From Deltaproteobacteria bacterium (GTDB lineage Bacteria; Desulfobacterota; Desulfobacteria; Desulfobacterales; ETH-SRB1), in the NCBI GenBank assembly GCA_030262895.1, contig JAJSZW010000017.1, positions 1 to 42,792 on the forward strand: a stretch of 42,792 nt of DNA. The letters run 5' to 3'. Of the stretch, positions 16,801 through 23,564 are shown piece after piece. Numbering within the stretch: the stretch's first letter is position 1; every line of letters begins with the position of its first letter. Under the pieces are notes generated by a model that ran no database searches, had not been told where the DNA came from, and saw nothing but the letters and a program-made list of their open reading frames with translations. Made by a program: the position numbers and the translations under genes.

Positions 16801-17321
16801 CGGAGGTTATTCTTGCGCAAGTCAAAAATATTGAAAAGCAACGCCGGTTATTGGAAGAACCGGATCTGATATCGCCTTTGGTGACCAATCTCACTCAACT
16901 ATTACGAGAGGAATTGAATCGCCTGGATAAAGAATATCAAGCGAGACACGACGGAGGAATGAAGCGGCTTAAAACCGACACCAATTGGCAACAGCTCGAT
17001 CCGGAAGAGCGCAAGAGCCTGCTCGCTGAACAGAAGCTGACCCTGGCAGATGCTCCCAAGATCAACGTGGCCGGCGCTGAAGAAATTGTTTCAACGCTTG
17101 AGCGAATTACATTATCGGCGCTTACAGATCGCGTGGCGGCTATGCTGTCACGATTCGATGCTGTCTTGGTTGGAGCTGCGGAACTCATGGAACCGGAAGC
17201 TCAATTTGTGAAGCTGCCGAACCGGACCATTAAGACGGAGCAGGATATAGACGCTTGGCTGAAGGATGCAAAAGCGGAAATTCAAAAAGCCCTAAAAAAT
17301 GGCCCGGTCATCATCCATTAA
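13884..17321 (+). CDS. brxC: BREX ATPase BrxC (PglY-like)
   Basis: A 1145-residue P-loop ATPase, the largest core component of type 1 BREX. Walker A is GFYGSGKSH at residues 76-84, and a probable Walker B is LTLIVLDEVQQYIG around residue 260. The C-terminal half is predicted to be long and helical with many charged stretches (for example near residues 960-1030). BrxC is expected to form ATP-dependent assemblies with PglX, BrxB and PglZ. Length matches the family (about 1150-1220), and no break or inserted repeat was seen, in contrast to the next gene. It starts 14 bp after brxB and ends 12 bp before pglX. Confidence 0.95.
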   Translation: MKNRDIYLKDPSFQKLVNEGVANVNDDTTSEALAVLRYELETFVCDGQYEKGMEHILETYLKNIDQAQQPAVWISGFYGSGKSHLVKMLRALWVNATFEDGATARGIASLPRNISDLFKELSTRKKRYGGLHAASGTLGSGAGGSVRLALLRIILKSVGLPEQYHVARFVMWLKSEGIYEDVKNQVEQSGNDWLYELDNFIVAEDLHKALVQVKPQLFPSPEVCTETLNNLYRNVPDITNDEMLKTIKQAIIRDGKSPLTLIVLDEVQQYIGMDSRRSMDVQEAVEACCKSFGGKLLFIGTGQTSVTGTSNLKKLEGRFTIRVELSDADVDAVIRKVILAKKSDAISPLEKDMQVNIGEISRHLSGTTIGYNQDDVRFFAQDYPILPIRRRFWESTLRVLDPTGTDSQLRNQLSMIHKAIQTNLDAALGNVIEGDYIYFDSADKLLQTRILPRKVHEKTMSWIKGSENQQLTARACGLVFLINKLADSNDEIGIKATIDTVADLMVQDISEGSSALRSKLPGLMDKCELLMKVGEEYRIQTEESAAWNDEFLSQRSQLANEAHRVEAERDDRIRHKFGSVVKMLKLMQGNSKVTREFHPVFNSQLPSDADKKICVWVRDGWSIDENSVRADALQAGNQSSTVYAFIPKRSADDLRYYLIDYKAASATLDKRGMPNTPEGTEARAAMETTRQIAEGKINELLDEAFSGARVFQGGGNEILGNDLQEMALEAADNSLKRLYPQFLTADHTGWSKVYEKARKGAPDALKGVGDDGEPGKNSVCKAILGFIAGGKKGADVRSYFESSPFGWSRDAVDGGLQVLLVAGLICAQDDHGKTLDTKSLERKTIGKVMFKVESTTVTTAQRIQVRKLLQKVGMSAKQGEELAYVPQFLQKLMDIADRAGGEAPKPERPDTTGLEEIRLTAGNEQLLALYNRREELAQTIDSWLNLAGRIDKRRPTWITLKRVMGYANGIQDAEVILAQVKNIEKQRRLLEEPDLISPLVTNLTQLLREELNRLDKEYQARHDGGMKRLKTDTNWQQLDPEERKSLLAEQKLTLADAPKINVAGAEEIVSTLERITLSALTDRVAAMLSRFDAVLVGAAELMEPEAQFVKLPNRTIKTEQDIDAWLKDAKAEIQKALKNGPVIIH

Positions 17322-17333
17322 GGAGTTGAGTGA

Positions 17334-20300
17334 ATGCAGCCTCTGGAAAAATCGCTTCGCAATAAGCTGGAAAAAATGATCAAAGATGCGCGGGACATTG
17401 CTGAAGACGCTGCTCGGGCAGCGCTTGAGCAATTGGGTGTGGGAGAGCCCTCTGCATATCCGCACCTCACAGAAGCCGATCGCAAACTGCGTCGTAAGCT
17501 TAGAGCACATGGCCGTCAACTGGGAAATGGGCGCAATGCCAAAGGCGAGCAGGCTCTTGATAGACTCATCGAAGGGGTTGCCTACGAGCATTGGCACCGC
17601 ATGCTCTTTGCCCGATTTTTGGCTGAAAACAACCTGCTCATGTATCCCGACCCGGATGATCCGGTGGCGGTAACCCTTGAGGAGTGCGAGGACTTAGCTG
17701 CCGATGAAGGGGCGTCCAATGGTTGGGAACTGGCATCCCGCTATGCGGCCCGCATGCTGCCGCAGATTTTTCGGCCTGATTCACCGGTCTTTCAACTTAC
17801 ACTGCCGCCGGAACATCAACAAAAACTTGAACGCCTGATAGCCGACTTGTCGCAGGGGGTTTTTACCGCCTCAGACTCCCTTGGTTGGGTGTACCAATTT
17901 TGGCAGGCCAAGAAGAAGGATGAGATCAACGCCTCCGAGGTAAAAATCGGTGCCAGGGAACTACCCGCCGTTACACAGCTTTTCACCGAACCTTACATGG
18001 TCAGCTTCCTGTTAGACAACTCACTGGGGGCCTGGTGGGCGGTGCGACGGCTGAGCGAAGCTGATCTCAAGAACGCGAAGACTGAAGGCGAACTGCGCCG
18101 GAAGGCGTCGCTTCCCGGTGTGGCGCTGGAGTACCTTCGCTTTGTCAAGGTGGAAGCGGCTTCCAGCCGCTTGAAAGAAATCGGCTATTTCCATAAAGAA
18201 GATTCCATCTCAAACCTCGCGGGGAATTTGCCTCATTGGCGACAAAAAGGAGTTTCCTATTTTGTTACCTTCAGAACAGCCGACTCTTTGCCTCACGAAA
18301 AACTGACGAAATGGAAAACTGAAAAGGAAGCATGGATAGCCGATCATTCTGAACCCCATAATGAGAAGACCAAACGCGAGTTTTATAAGAAATTTCCTGA
18401 ACGCCTTCAACAATGGTTGGATCAGGGGCATGGAGAATGTCTGCTCAAGCAGCAGGATTTAAAGGATATCGTTGAAAGGGCGATGCTCCATTTCGATGAC
18501 GTGCGTTATGATCTGGACGCCTTTGTCATCATGCCCAATCATGTTCATGTGCTTGTTACACCCAAAAGGGGGCATGCGCTTTCCGCTATCCTTCATTCGT
18601 GGAAATCGTTTACGGCAAACGAGATCAACAAAAGAACAGCTAGAACGGGTGCTTTTTGGCAAAAGGAATCTTTTGATCATATTGTCCGAAACCCCGCCCA
18701 GTTAGAGAAAATCAGGCAGTATATTCGGGAGCATTCTGCTTATGGTTATGACGAAAAGCGGCAGGATGCCGCTTCTACTATGTGGCAACCCGCTGCTGGA
18801 ACCTTTGAAAGCTGGCCAGAGCATTTAAGTGAGCTTAAAACCCTCGACCCATGCTGTGGCTCGGGGCATTTTCTTGTCGCAGCCTTTTTGATGCTGGTGC
18901 CTATGCGCATGGAACGGGAGGGACTCTCGGCTCGCCAGGCAGTGGATCTGGTGCTTTCCGAAAACATCCACGGCCTGGAGCTGGATCAACGCTGCGTGGA
19001 GTTGGCCGCGTTTGCTTTGGCGCTTACCGGCTGGCGCTATCCCGGTGCCGGAGGGTATCGGCCATTGCCGGAGCTGAATGTGGCCTGTTCCGGGCTTTCG
19101 GTGGGCGGAAGCCGGGCCGAATGGGAGAGACTGGCTAACGGAAACTCCAAACTACGGGTTGCCTTGGTTGGACTTTATGAAGAATTCAAGGACGCGCCGG
19201 TTCTGGGCAGTCTCATCGATCCGACCCGCGGCAGAGTTGCCAAGCTGATCGGATGGAACGACCTGGCCGGGACATTGGCCAAAGCCCTGGAAAAGGAGCG
19301 CACCGACGAACAGCACGAGGCGGGCATCGCGGCTCACGGACTGGCCGAAGCGGCAGGTTTGCTGGCGGGCAAATACCATTGGGTGATCACCAATGTGCCC
19401 TATCTGACACGTGGCAAACAGGACGAACGGCTGCGTGATTTTTGCGAAAAAAATTATCCAGCGGCTAAAAACGATCTTGCCACAGTGTTTCTTGACCGCT
19501 GTCTGGAGTTGTGTGTAGAAGAGCCTTCCAGGCTCTTGAATCAAGCGACTGGAAGCCGCTTCCATTTTGGCACAGTCTCGGTCGTCCTGCCTCAGAACTG
19601 GTTGTTTTTGACCAGCTACAAGAAATTGCGTGAGAAACTGCTGAAGGACAACATCTGGCATTTGATAGCACGTCTGGGGCCGGGCGCGTTCGAAACTATT
19701 AGCGGTGAGGTGGTCAAAGCGATTCTGATTAGCCTGAGCAGGGGTAATGTAGAAGAGGCTTCCAGCCTCTTTAAGCAAAGTGGAAGCGACTTCCAGCCGC
19801 TTGATAAAAAGCGGCAGGTTGCCGCTTCTACCTTTATGCGTGGTCTCGATGTCTCTGAACCCCCCACCGCTGCAAAAAAAGCTGTCGCTCTGCTGAATGC
19901 CGAAATCAAAAGTGTGGAGCAGGCGAAGCAGTTGGAGAATCCGGATGCGCGGGTGGCGTTGGATGAGATGGATCGGGATACTGGGCTTCTTGAGAAAATT
20001 GCCGAAAGTGGCGGGGGGGCTTCAACTTTTGATTTGCCTCGTTTTATTTTTAACTATTGGGAACACCCAGAAATCGACTTAGATACCTATTTCCCAAGCC
20101 AATCATTACCCGATGGATCTGCAATTTTTACTGGTCGAAGTTTTCTTCTTAAATGGCAAAAAGGGACGGGTGAGCTTTATCAGCTAATGCAGGATAAAAA
20201 AGATCTGGAGAACTATTCAAGTGGAATATGGATAGTATGGTCTAGATTTGTAGGAAGACGAGGAGTTCTCGTTAGTATGATGCGTGGGCTTCCAGTAACT

Positions 20301-21566
20301 CCCTATGATGGTTTTGCCTTTGATAACAATACCGGTGTGATTATTCCAACAAATGAGGAGCATCTTCCTGCTATATGGGCGTTTTGTTCTTCTGAGGACT
20401 ATGTAGCTGAGATTCGTAAGATTGATCAAAAACTCAATGTTACCAGCGGAACCCTCGTTAAAGTCCCCTTCGACCTACTTCACTGGACGAAAATCGCCGA
20501 AGAACAATACCCTAACGGCCTGCCAAAACCCTATTCCGACGATCCCACCCAATGGATTTTCCATGGCCATCCCTGCGGTTCGGTGGTGTGGGATGAGGAA
20601 AAGAAGCGACTGGAAGTCGCTTCCACCTTGCGCACTGACTCTACCGTGTTGCAGGTCGCAGTCGCCCGTTTGCTCGGCTATCGCTGGCCTGCAGAAAGTA
20701 GAAGCGGCATCCTGCCGCTTGAATCAGATGAAAAGCGCCAGGATGGCGCTTCTACCATGGAATTGGCCGATGAGCATCGCGAATGGGTGAAACGCTGTGA
20801 GGAGTTGCTGCCCTTTGCTGACGACGACGGCATCGTCTGCATTCCTCCGGTGCGTGGTGAAATGAGGGCCGAAGATCGGCTGGAAAACCTATTAGCTGCG
20901 GCCTACGGCAGTGAATGGTCATCCAACAAGAAATCAGAACTACTTGCCCAGGCAGGCCATACTTGTAAAACCTTGGATACCTGGCTCCGGGATAAGTTTT
21001 TCATCCAGCACTGCAAGCTATTCCACCACCGCCCCTTCATCTGGCACATCTGGGATGGCCTTCGCGACGGTTTTGCGGCCCTGGTAAATTACCACAAGCT
21101 TGACGCCAAGCTGCTGGAGACACTGATCTACACATATCTCGGCGACTGGATCAGCCGTCAAAAACAGGGCATTGGCAATGGCGTGGATGGCGTTCAGGAA
21201 AAACTGGCCGCCGCCGAAGCGTTGAAGAAAAAGCTTGAGCTGATCCTCGAAGGCGAAGTACCCTACGATATATTTGTGCGCTGGAAAAACATCGAAAAAC
21301 AGTCCATAGGTTGGAACCCAGACCTAAATGATGGCATACGGCTCAACATCCGTCCGTTCATGACAGTGCCCGACGTCGGCAAGAAAGGCGCAGGAATTCT
21401 AAGGGACAGGCCTAACATAAAATGGATGAAAGACCGGGGCAAGGATGTGGCATCAGCTCCCTGGTATCACTTGGGACCAATATATGGCGGCAATGAAGGT
21501 GATCGTATCAATGATCATCACCTGACTCTTGAGGAAAAACGAAAAGCAAGAGAACAAATAAAATAG
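17334..21566 (+). CDS. pglX: BREX adenine-specific methyltransferase PglX, carrying an in-frame RAYT insertion and REP hairpins
   Basis: Site-specific adenine methyltransferase that marks host DNA in BREX. An AAGGAG precedes the ATG. Methyltransferase motif I is DPCCGSGHFLVAAF from residue 505, and the catalytic motif is NVPY at 687-690 (NPPY in most N6-adenine enzymes, though N-x-P-Y variants occur in PglX). The 1410-residue frame is about 200 longer than usual PglX. The excess is mostly residues 273-482, a complete Y1 transposase domain with HVH at 403-405 and a candidate catalytic Tyr463. Further hairpin-encoded peptides lie near residues 728-744, 806-833, 1091-1098 and 1122-1141. The frame has no stop, so the protein may still be made. 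Whether it methylates is unknown. Confidence 0.93.
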   Translation: MQPLEKSLRNKLEKMIKDARDIAEDAARAALEQLGVGEPSAYPHLTEADRKLRRKLRAHGRQLGNGRNAKGEQALDRLIEGVAYEHWHRMLFARFLAENNLLMYPDPDDPVAVTLEECEDLAADEGASNGWELASRYAARMLPQIFRPDSPVFQLTLPPEHQQKLERLIADLSQGVFTASDSLGWVYQFWQAKKKDEINASEVKIGARELPAVTQLFTEPYMVSFLLDNSLGAWWAVRRLSEADLKNAKTEGELRRKASLPGVALEYLRFVKVEAASSRLKEIGYFHKEDSISNLAGNLPHWRQKGVSYFVTFRTADSLPHEKLTKWKTEKEAWIADHSEPHNEKTKREFYKKFPERLQQWLDQGHGECLLKQQDLKDIVERAMLHFDDVRYDLDAFVIMPNHVHVLVTPKRGHALSAILHSWKSFTANEINKRTARTGAFWQKESFDHIVRNPAQLEKIRQYIREHSAYGYDEKRQDAASTMWQPAAGTFESWPEHLSELKTLDPCCGSGHFLVAAFLMLVPMRMEREGLSARQAVDLVLSENIHGLELDQRCVELAAFALALTGWRYPGAGGYRPLPELNVACSGLSVGGSRAEWERLANGNSKLRVALVGLYEEFKDAPVLGSLIDPTRGRVAKLIGWNDLAGTLAKALEKERTDEQHEAGIAAHGLAEAAGLLAGKYHWVITNVPYLTRGKQDERLRDFCEKNYPAAKNDLATVFLDRCLELCVEEPSRLLNQATGSRFHFGTVSVVLPQNWLFLTSYKKLREKLLKDNIWHLIARLGPGAFETISGEVVKAILISLSRGNVEEASSLFKQSGSDFQPLDKKRQVAASTFMRGLDVSEPPTAAKKAVALLNAEIKSVEQAKQLENPDARVALDEMDRDTGLLEKIAESGGGASTFDLPRFIFNYWEHPEIDLDTYFPSQSLPDGSAIFTGRSFLLKWQKGTGELYQLMQDKKDLENYSSGIWIVWSRFVGRRGVLVSMMRGLPVTPYDGFAFDNNTGVIIPTNEEHLPAIWAFCSSEDYVAEIRKIDQKLNVTSGTLVKVPFDLLHWTKIAEEQYPNGLPKPYSDDPTQWIFHGHPCGSVVWDEEKKRLEVASTLRTDSTVLQVAVARLLGYRWPAESRSGILPLESDEKRQDGASTMELADEHREWVKRCEELLPFADDDGIVCIPPVRGEMRAEDRLENLLAAAYGSEWSSNKKSELLAQAGHTCKTLDTWLRDKFFIQHCKLFHHRPFIWHIWDGLRDGFAALVNYHKLDAKLLETLIYTYLGDWISRQKQGIGNGVDGVQEKLAAAEALKKKLELILEGEVPYDIFVRWKNIEKQSIGWNPDLNDGIRLNIRPFMTVPDVGKKGAGILRDRPNIKWMKDRGKDVASAPWYHLGPIYGGNEGDRINDHHLTLEEKRKAREQIK
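18150..18175 (+). repeat. REP hairpin 1, left flank of RAYT
   Basis: GTGG head, then stem AAGCGGC (18154-18160), loop TTCCA, stem GCCGCTT (18166-18172). Encodes VEAASSRL in the pglX frame. Four-base GTAG/GTGG heads next to a hairpin are a known hallmark of RAYT-linked REPs. Confidence 0.88.
18753..18778 (-). repeat. REP hairpin 2, right flank of RAYT (inverted)
   Basis: Stem AAGCGGC (18756-18762), loop AGGAT, stem GCCGCTT (18768-18774), followed by CTAC, the complement of the GTAG head. Encodes KRQDAAST. Confidence 0.88.
19515..19565. repeat. REP hairpins 3 and 4, inverted pair in pglX
   Basis: Hairpin 3: GTAG head, AAGAGCC (19519-19525), TTCCA, GGCTCTT (19531-19537). Hairpin 4 on the other strand: AAGCGAC (19543-19549), TGGAA, GCCGCTT (19555-19561), one stem mismatch. 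Compensated base changes in hairpin 3 keep the stem perfect although the sequence differs from hairpin 1. The head-to-head spacing resembles a REPIN/BIME doublet. Confidence 0.82.
19749..19831. repeat. REP hairpins 5, 6 and 7, triple cluster in pglX
   Basis: Hairpin 5 (+): GTAG head, AAGAGGC (19753-19759), TTCCA, GCCTCTT. Hairpin 6 (+): GTGG head, AAGCGAC (19784-19790), TTCCA, GCCGCTT, one mismatch. Hairpin 7 (-): AAGCGGC (19809-19815), AGGTT, GCCGCTT, then CTAC. Encoded peptides include VEEASSLF, GSDFQPL and KRQVAAST, so two different reading phases of the hairpin are used. Confidence 0.82.
20604..20626 (-). repeat. REP hairpin 8, single inverted copy in pglX
   Basis: Stem AAGCGAC (20604-20610), loop TGGAA, stem GTCGCTT (20616-20622), followed by CCAC (complement of a GTGG head). 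Encodes KRLEVAST. Confidence 0.8.
20698..20755. repeat. REP hairpins 9 and 10, inverted pair in pglX
   Basis: Hairpin 9 (+): GTAG head, AAGCGGC (20702-20708), ATCCT, GCCGCTT. Hairpin 10 (-): AAGCGCC (20733-20739), AGGAT, GGCGCTT, then CTAC. Encodes SRSGILPLE and KRQDGAST. This is the cleanest REPIN-like doublet of the set. Confidence 0.85.
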
Positions 21567-21581
21567 CAATTATATTGTACG

Positions 21582-21593
21582 ATAACATTAAAG
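21582..21593 (+). repeat. 12-bp direct repeat, left edge of inserted ATPase/TOPRIM cassette
   Basis: ATAACATTAAAG, identical at 23325-23336. The two copies bracket exactly the ATPase and TOPRIM-like genes, which are absent from the minimal type 1 BREX order. The surrounding 100 bp (21567-21665) is A+T-rich and the only sizeable gap in the operon. Confidence 0.55.
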
Positions 21594-21665
21594 ATGTTGG
21601 TATGCACAATCCATGTTTTATAATATGCACAACGTCAAATGGCCCAAAGATGAAGGAGGAACATA

Positions 21666-22772
21666 ATGCTTAAAAGACTCTACGCCAACAATTATCGCTG
21701 CCTGGTCAATTTTGAGATAAATTTCGATGAACTGACTTTGCTGGTGGGACCGAACGGCGGCGGAAAGTCCACCCTATTTGATTTGCTATACAAGATTCGT
21801 CACCTGATAGTGGACAATGCTAAGGTCGGCGAAGTATTTTCTCCGGAGGATATTACCGCCTGGGTCAATAAAAGCGAACAGTCCTTTGAGCTTGATGTGC
21901 AGGGTGAGGATGGACTCTTTTCCTACAAACTTGTCATATCCCACAATCCCGATATTAAGAAACAGAGAGTTGATTTCGAACATTTATTGTTAAACGGCAA
22001 GCCGTTGTTCGAGTTCAAGCAGGGGGAGGTTAAGCTTTACCACGACGATCACAAGCCCGGTCCGGAGTATTCCTTTGACTGGTCTGTTTCGGCCCTGGCC
22101 ACTATCGTCTCAAGGCCGGACAATAAAAAATTGACATGGTTTAAGGAATGGGTTCAGATGATGTTTATCGTCAGCCTTCAGCCAAAGTCCATGACCTCGG
22201 AAACAGCGGAAGAATCTAATTGGCTAAACCGGGATGGGACTAATTTTGCGTCATGGTATCGCTACATATCCCAGGAGCACCAGGACAAAATTTTTAAACT
22301 GACAAAGCAACTGCGAGAGACCATTCCCGGTTTCCACGCCTTCAAACTTGAACAGGCCGGAAAGCATAGAATTCTAAAAGTCGGGTTTAGCAGTGGAAAT
22401 GAAAACAGCGCACAAATCTATTTTGACTTTGAACAACTCTCTGACGGCCAGCGCGTCATGATTGTTCTTTACTCGCTCCTGCTTGGTTTGCAGGACATGG
22501 GGCATACCGTCTTCATTGATGAACCGGAAAACTACGTCTCCTTGCCCGAAATTCAACCCTGGCTCATGGAACTTAACGATGTCTGTGGGGACGGCTTCCC
22601 CCAGGCCATACTTATCAGCCATCACCCCGAACTGATCGATTATTTTGGCCCCGAAAGCGGCAAGTGGCTCGAAAGGGATCCCCTCGGCCCAACCCGCATC
22701 AAAAAGTTGCCGGAAAAGATTGAAAAAGGGTTGAAGCTCTCAGAGCAAATTGCCAGGGGGTGGACGGAATGA
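21666..22772 (+). CDS. AAA/ABC-type ATPase embedded in the BREX operon
   Basis: A 368-residue SMC/RecF-like ATPase of the AAA15/AAA21 group. Walker A is GPNGGGKST at residues 28-36. The ABC-type signature LSDGQR, the Walker B VFIDEPEN and the H-loop LISHHPEL follow in the C-terminal half. Such ATPases pair with nucleases in OLD-like, PARIS and related anti-phage systems. The next gene overlaps by ATGA and encodes a small TOPRIM-like protein, fitting that scheme. GGAGGA stands 5 bases before the ATG, and the pair lies between 12-bp direct repeats, so it appears to be a cassette added to BREX. The defence role is inferred from context. Confidence 0.85.
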   Translation: MLKRLYANNYRCLVNFEINFDELTLLVGPNGGGKSTLFDLLYKIRHLIVDNAKVGEVFSPEDITAWVNKSEQSFELDVQGEDGLFSYKLVISHNPDIKKQRVDFEHLLLNGKPLFEFKQGEVKLYHDDHKPGPEYSFDWSVSALATIVSRPDNKKLTWFKEWVQMMFIVSLQPKSMTSETAEESNWLNRDGTNFASWYRYISQEHQDKIFKLTKQLRETIPGFHAFKLEQAGKHRILKVGFSSGNENSAQIYFDFEQLSDGQRVMIVLYSLLLGLQDMGHTVFIDEPENYVSLPEIQPWLMELNDVCGDGFPQAILISHHPELIDYFGPESGKWLERDPLGPTRIKKLPEKIEKGLKLSEQIARGWTE

Positions 22773-23323
22773 GCAAACGACGCGTGAAAATCGTGCTTCT
22801 CTGCGAGGATTCCCAACAGGAGGCTTTTACCCGGCGATTTCTTAAGGGCATGAGGTGGAACACGAGAGAAATCCGGGTGGAAAAAAGTCCATCAGCCCTT
22901 GGCTCTGCAGAACAGTGGGTAAGGGAAAAATTCCCACATGAACTCATGGCTTATCGGCAACGGCGACAACGGGCGGCCTCTGCCTTAATCGCAATGATCG
23001 ATGCGGATAATAGAGACGTACAAGATCGGATCAATGAATTTGAAGAGGAATGCAATTCAATGGCAATCGCATTTCGAACCGATGGTGAAGCCGTGGCCAT
23101 TGCGGTTCCTAAACGAAACATTGAAACCTGGATCCATTACCTAAGTGGCCGGCCGGTGAATGAACAAGACCCTTATCCAAAATTAAAAAGAAAGCGGGAG
23201 TGCAAACCGGCAGTGGACCATTTGGTGGAACTGTGTCACTCAACCGGGCTTGCAACAGATGCCCCCCAGGCAATGGTAGCAGGTTGTGACGAATATAATG
23301 TCAGAATAAAACCGATCAGATAG
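22769..23323 (+). CDS. Small TOPRIM-like putative nuclease, partner of the ATPase
   Basis: A 184-residue protein. The first strand KIVLLCEDSQQEAF carries Glu13 in the position of the TOPRIM glutamate, and SALIAMIDADN carries the DxD pair (Asp78, Asp80). The KRNIETWIHYLSG segment afterwards is common in RloB/DUF4276-like proteins of restriction loci. ATG 22769 overlaps the ATPase stop (ATGA), the usual arrangement of two-gene ATPase-nuclease modules, so I prefer it over GTG 22760. It may cleave RNA or DNA when the ATPase senses infection, as in PARIS, but the family assignment here is by motif only and could also be DUF4435- or DUF4276-related. Confidence 0.65.
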   Translation: MSKRRVKIVLLCEDSQQEAFTRRFLKGMRWNTREIRVEKSPSALGSAEQWVREKFPHELMAYRQRRQRAASALIAMIDADNRDVQDRINEFEEECNSMAIAFRTDGEAVAIAVPKRNIETWIHYLSGRPVNEQDPYPKLKRKRECKPAVDHLVELCHSTGLATDAPQAMVAGCDEYNVRIKPIR

Positions 23324-23324
23324 C

Positions 23325-23336
23325 ATAACATTAAAG
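23325..23336 (+). repeat. 12-bp direct repeat, right edge of cassette
   Basis: Second copy of ATAACATTAAAG. Its last bases also begin an inverted repeat, TTAAAGGTGC (23331-23340) with GCACCTTTAA (23358-23367), which spans the GTG start of the next gene and could be an operator. Confidence 0.5.
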
Positions 23337-23564
23337 GTGCAAAAATCAGAAAAGACCGCACCTTTAAAAGCATCTTTAACCCGTTTCCAGGTGCAATTGC
23401 TGGCCCGGATTAAAGAAGACCTGTCAATTTTCCGTGGTGTATTAGCTGAGAAACTGGGTAAAAACCAAACAATAGTGATGCGAAATGTTCAAAAAATGAA
23501 ACAAATTAGTGTGTTGAAACGAATCGGTTTCAAAAAAACCGGATACTTGGAGGTGATCGGTTGA
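23337..23564 (+). CDS. Small winged-helix-like protein upstream of pglZ
   Basis: A 75-residue basic protein: SLTRFQVQLLARIKEDLSIFRGVLAEKLGKNQTIVMRNVQKMKQISVLKR in pattern is a winged-helix fold with the recognition helix around NQTIVMRNVQKM. It starts with GTG inside an inverted repeat and has no strong ribosome-binding site. It ends in a TTGA overlap with pglZ. The tight coupling suggests it belongs to the BREX set, either as a DNA-binding partner of PglZ or as a local regulator that binds the palindrome over its own start. No named family recognised. Confidence 0.65.
   Translation: MQKSEKTAPLKASLTRFQVQLLARIKEDLSIFRGVLAEKLGKNQTIVMRNVQKMKQISVLKRIGFKKTGYLEVIG

Larger units (their letters stand above)
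18150..18778 (+). mobile_element. REP-associated tyrosine transposase (RAYT) inserted in frame in pglX
   Basis: Between the pglX segments EYLRFVK and WQPAAGTFESWPEHLSEL lies a full IS200-like/REP-type Y1 transposase: LPHWRQKGVSYFVTFRTADSLP, then DAFVIMPNHVHVLVTPKRGHAL (HUH pair), SWKSFTANEIN, GAFWQKESFDHIVRNPAQLEKIRQYIREH with the nucleophile-type Tyr. It is bounded by inverted hairpins at 18150-18175 and 18753-18778 with GTGG and CTAC heads, the arrangement typical of RAYT genes and their REPs. I see no separate start codon with a ribosome-binding site and no stop, so it is fused to PglX. Active or domesticated status is unknown. Confidence 0.9.

Noticed and set aside
18150..20755. REP hairpins in pglX read as a CRISPR array or as terminators
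   Set aside because: Spacing is irregular, orientations alternate and there are no unique spacers of constant size; no T-runs follow the stems.
21666..23323. Naming the ATPase/TOPRIM pair as PARIS (AriA/AriB)
   Set aside because: Architecture fits, but I cannot verify DUF4435 membership of the small protein by eye, so the pair is left unnamed.
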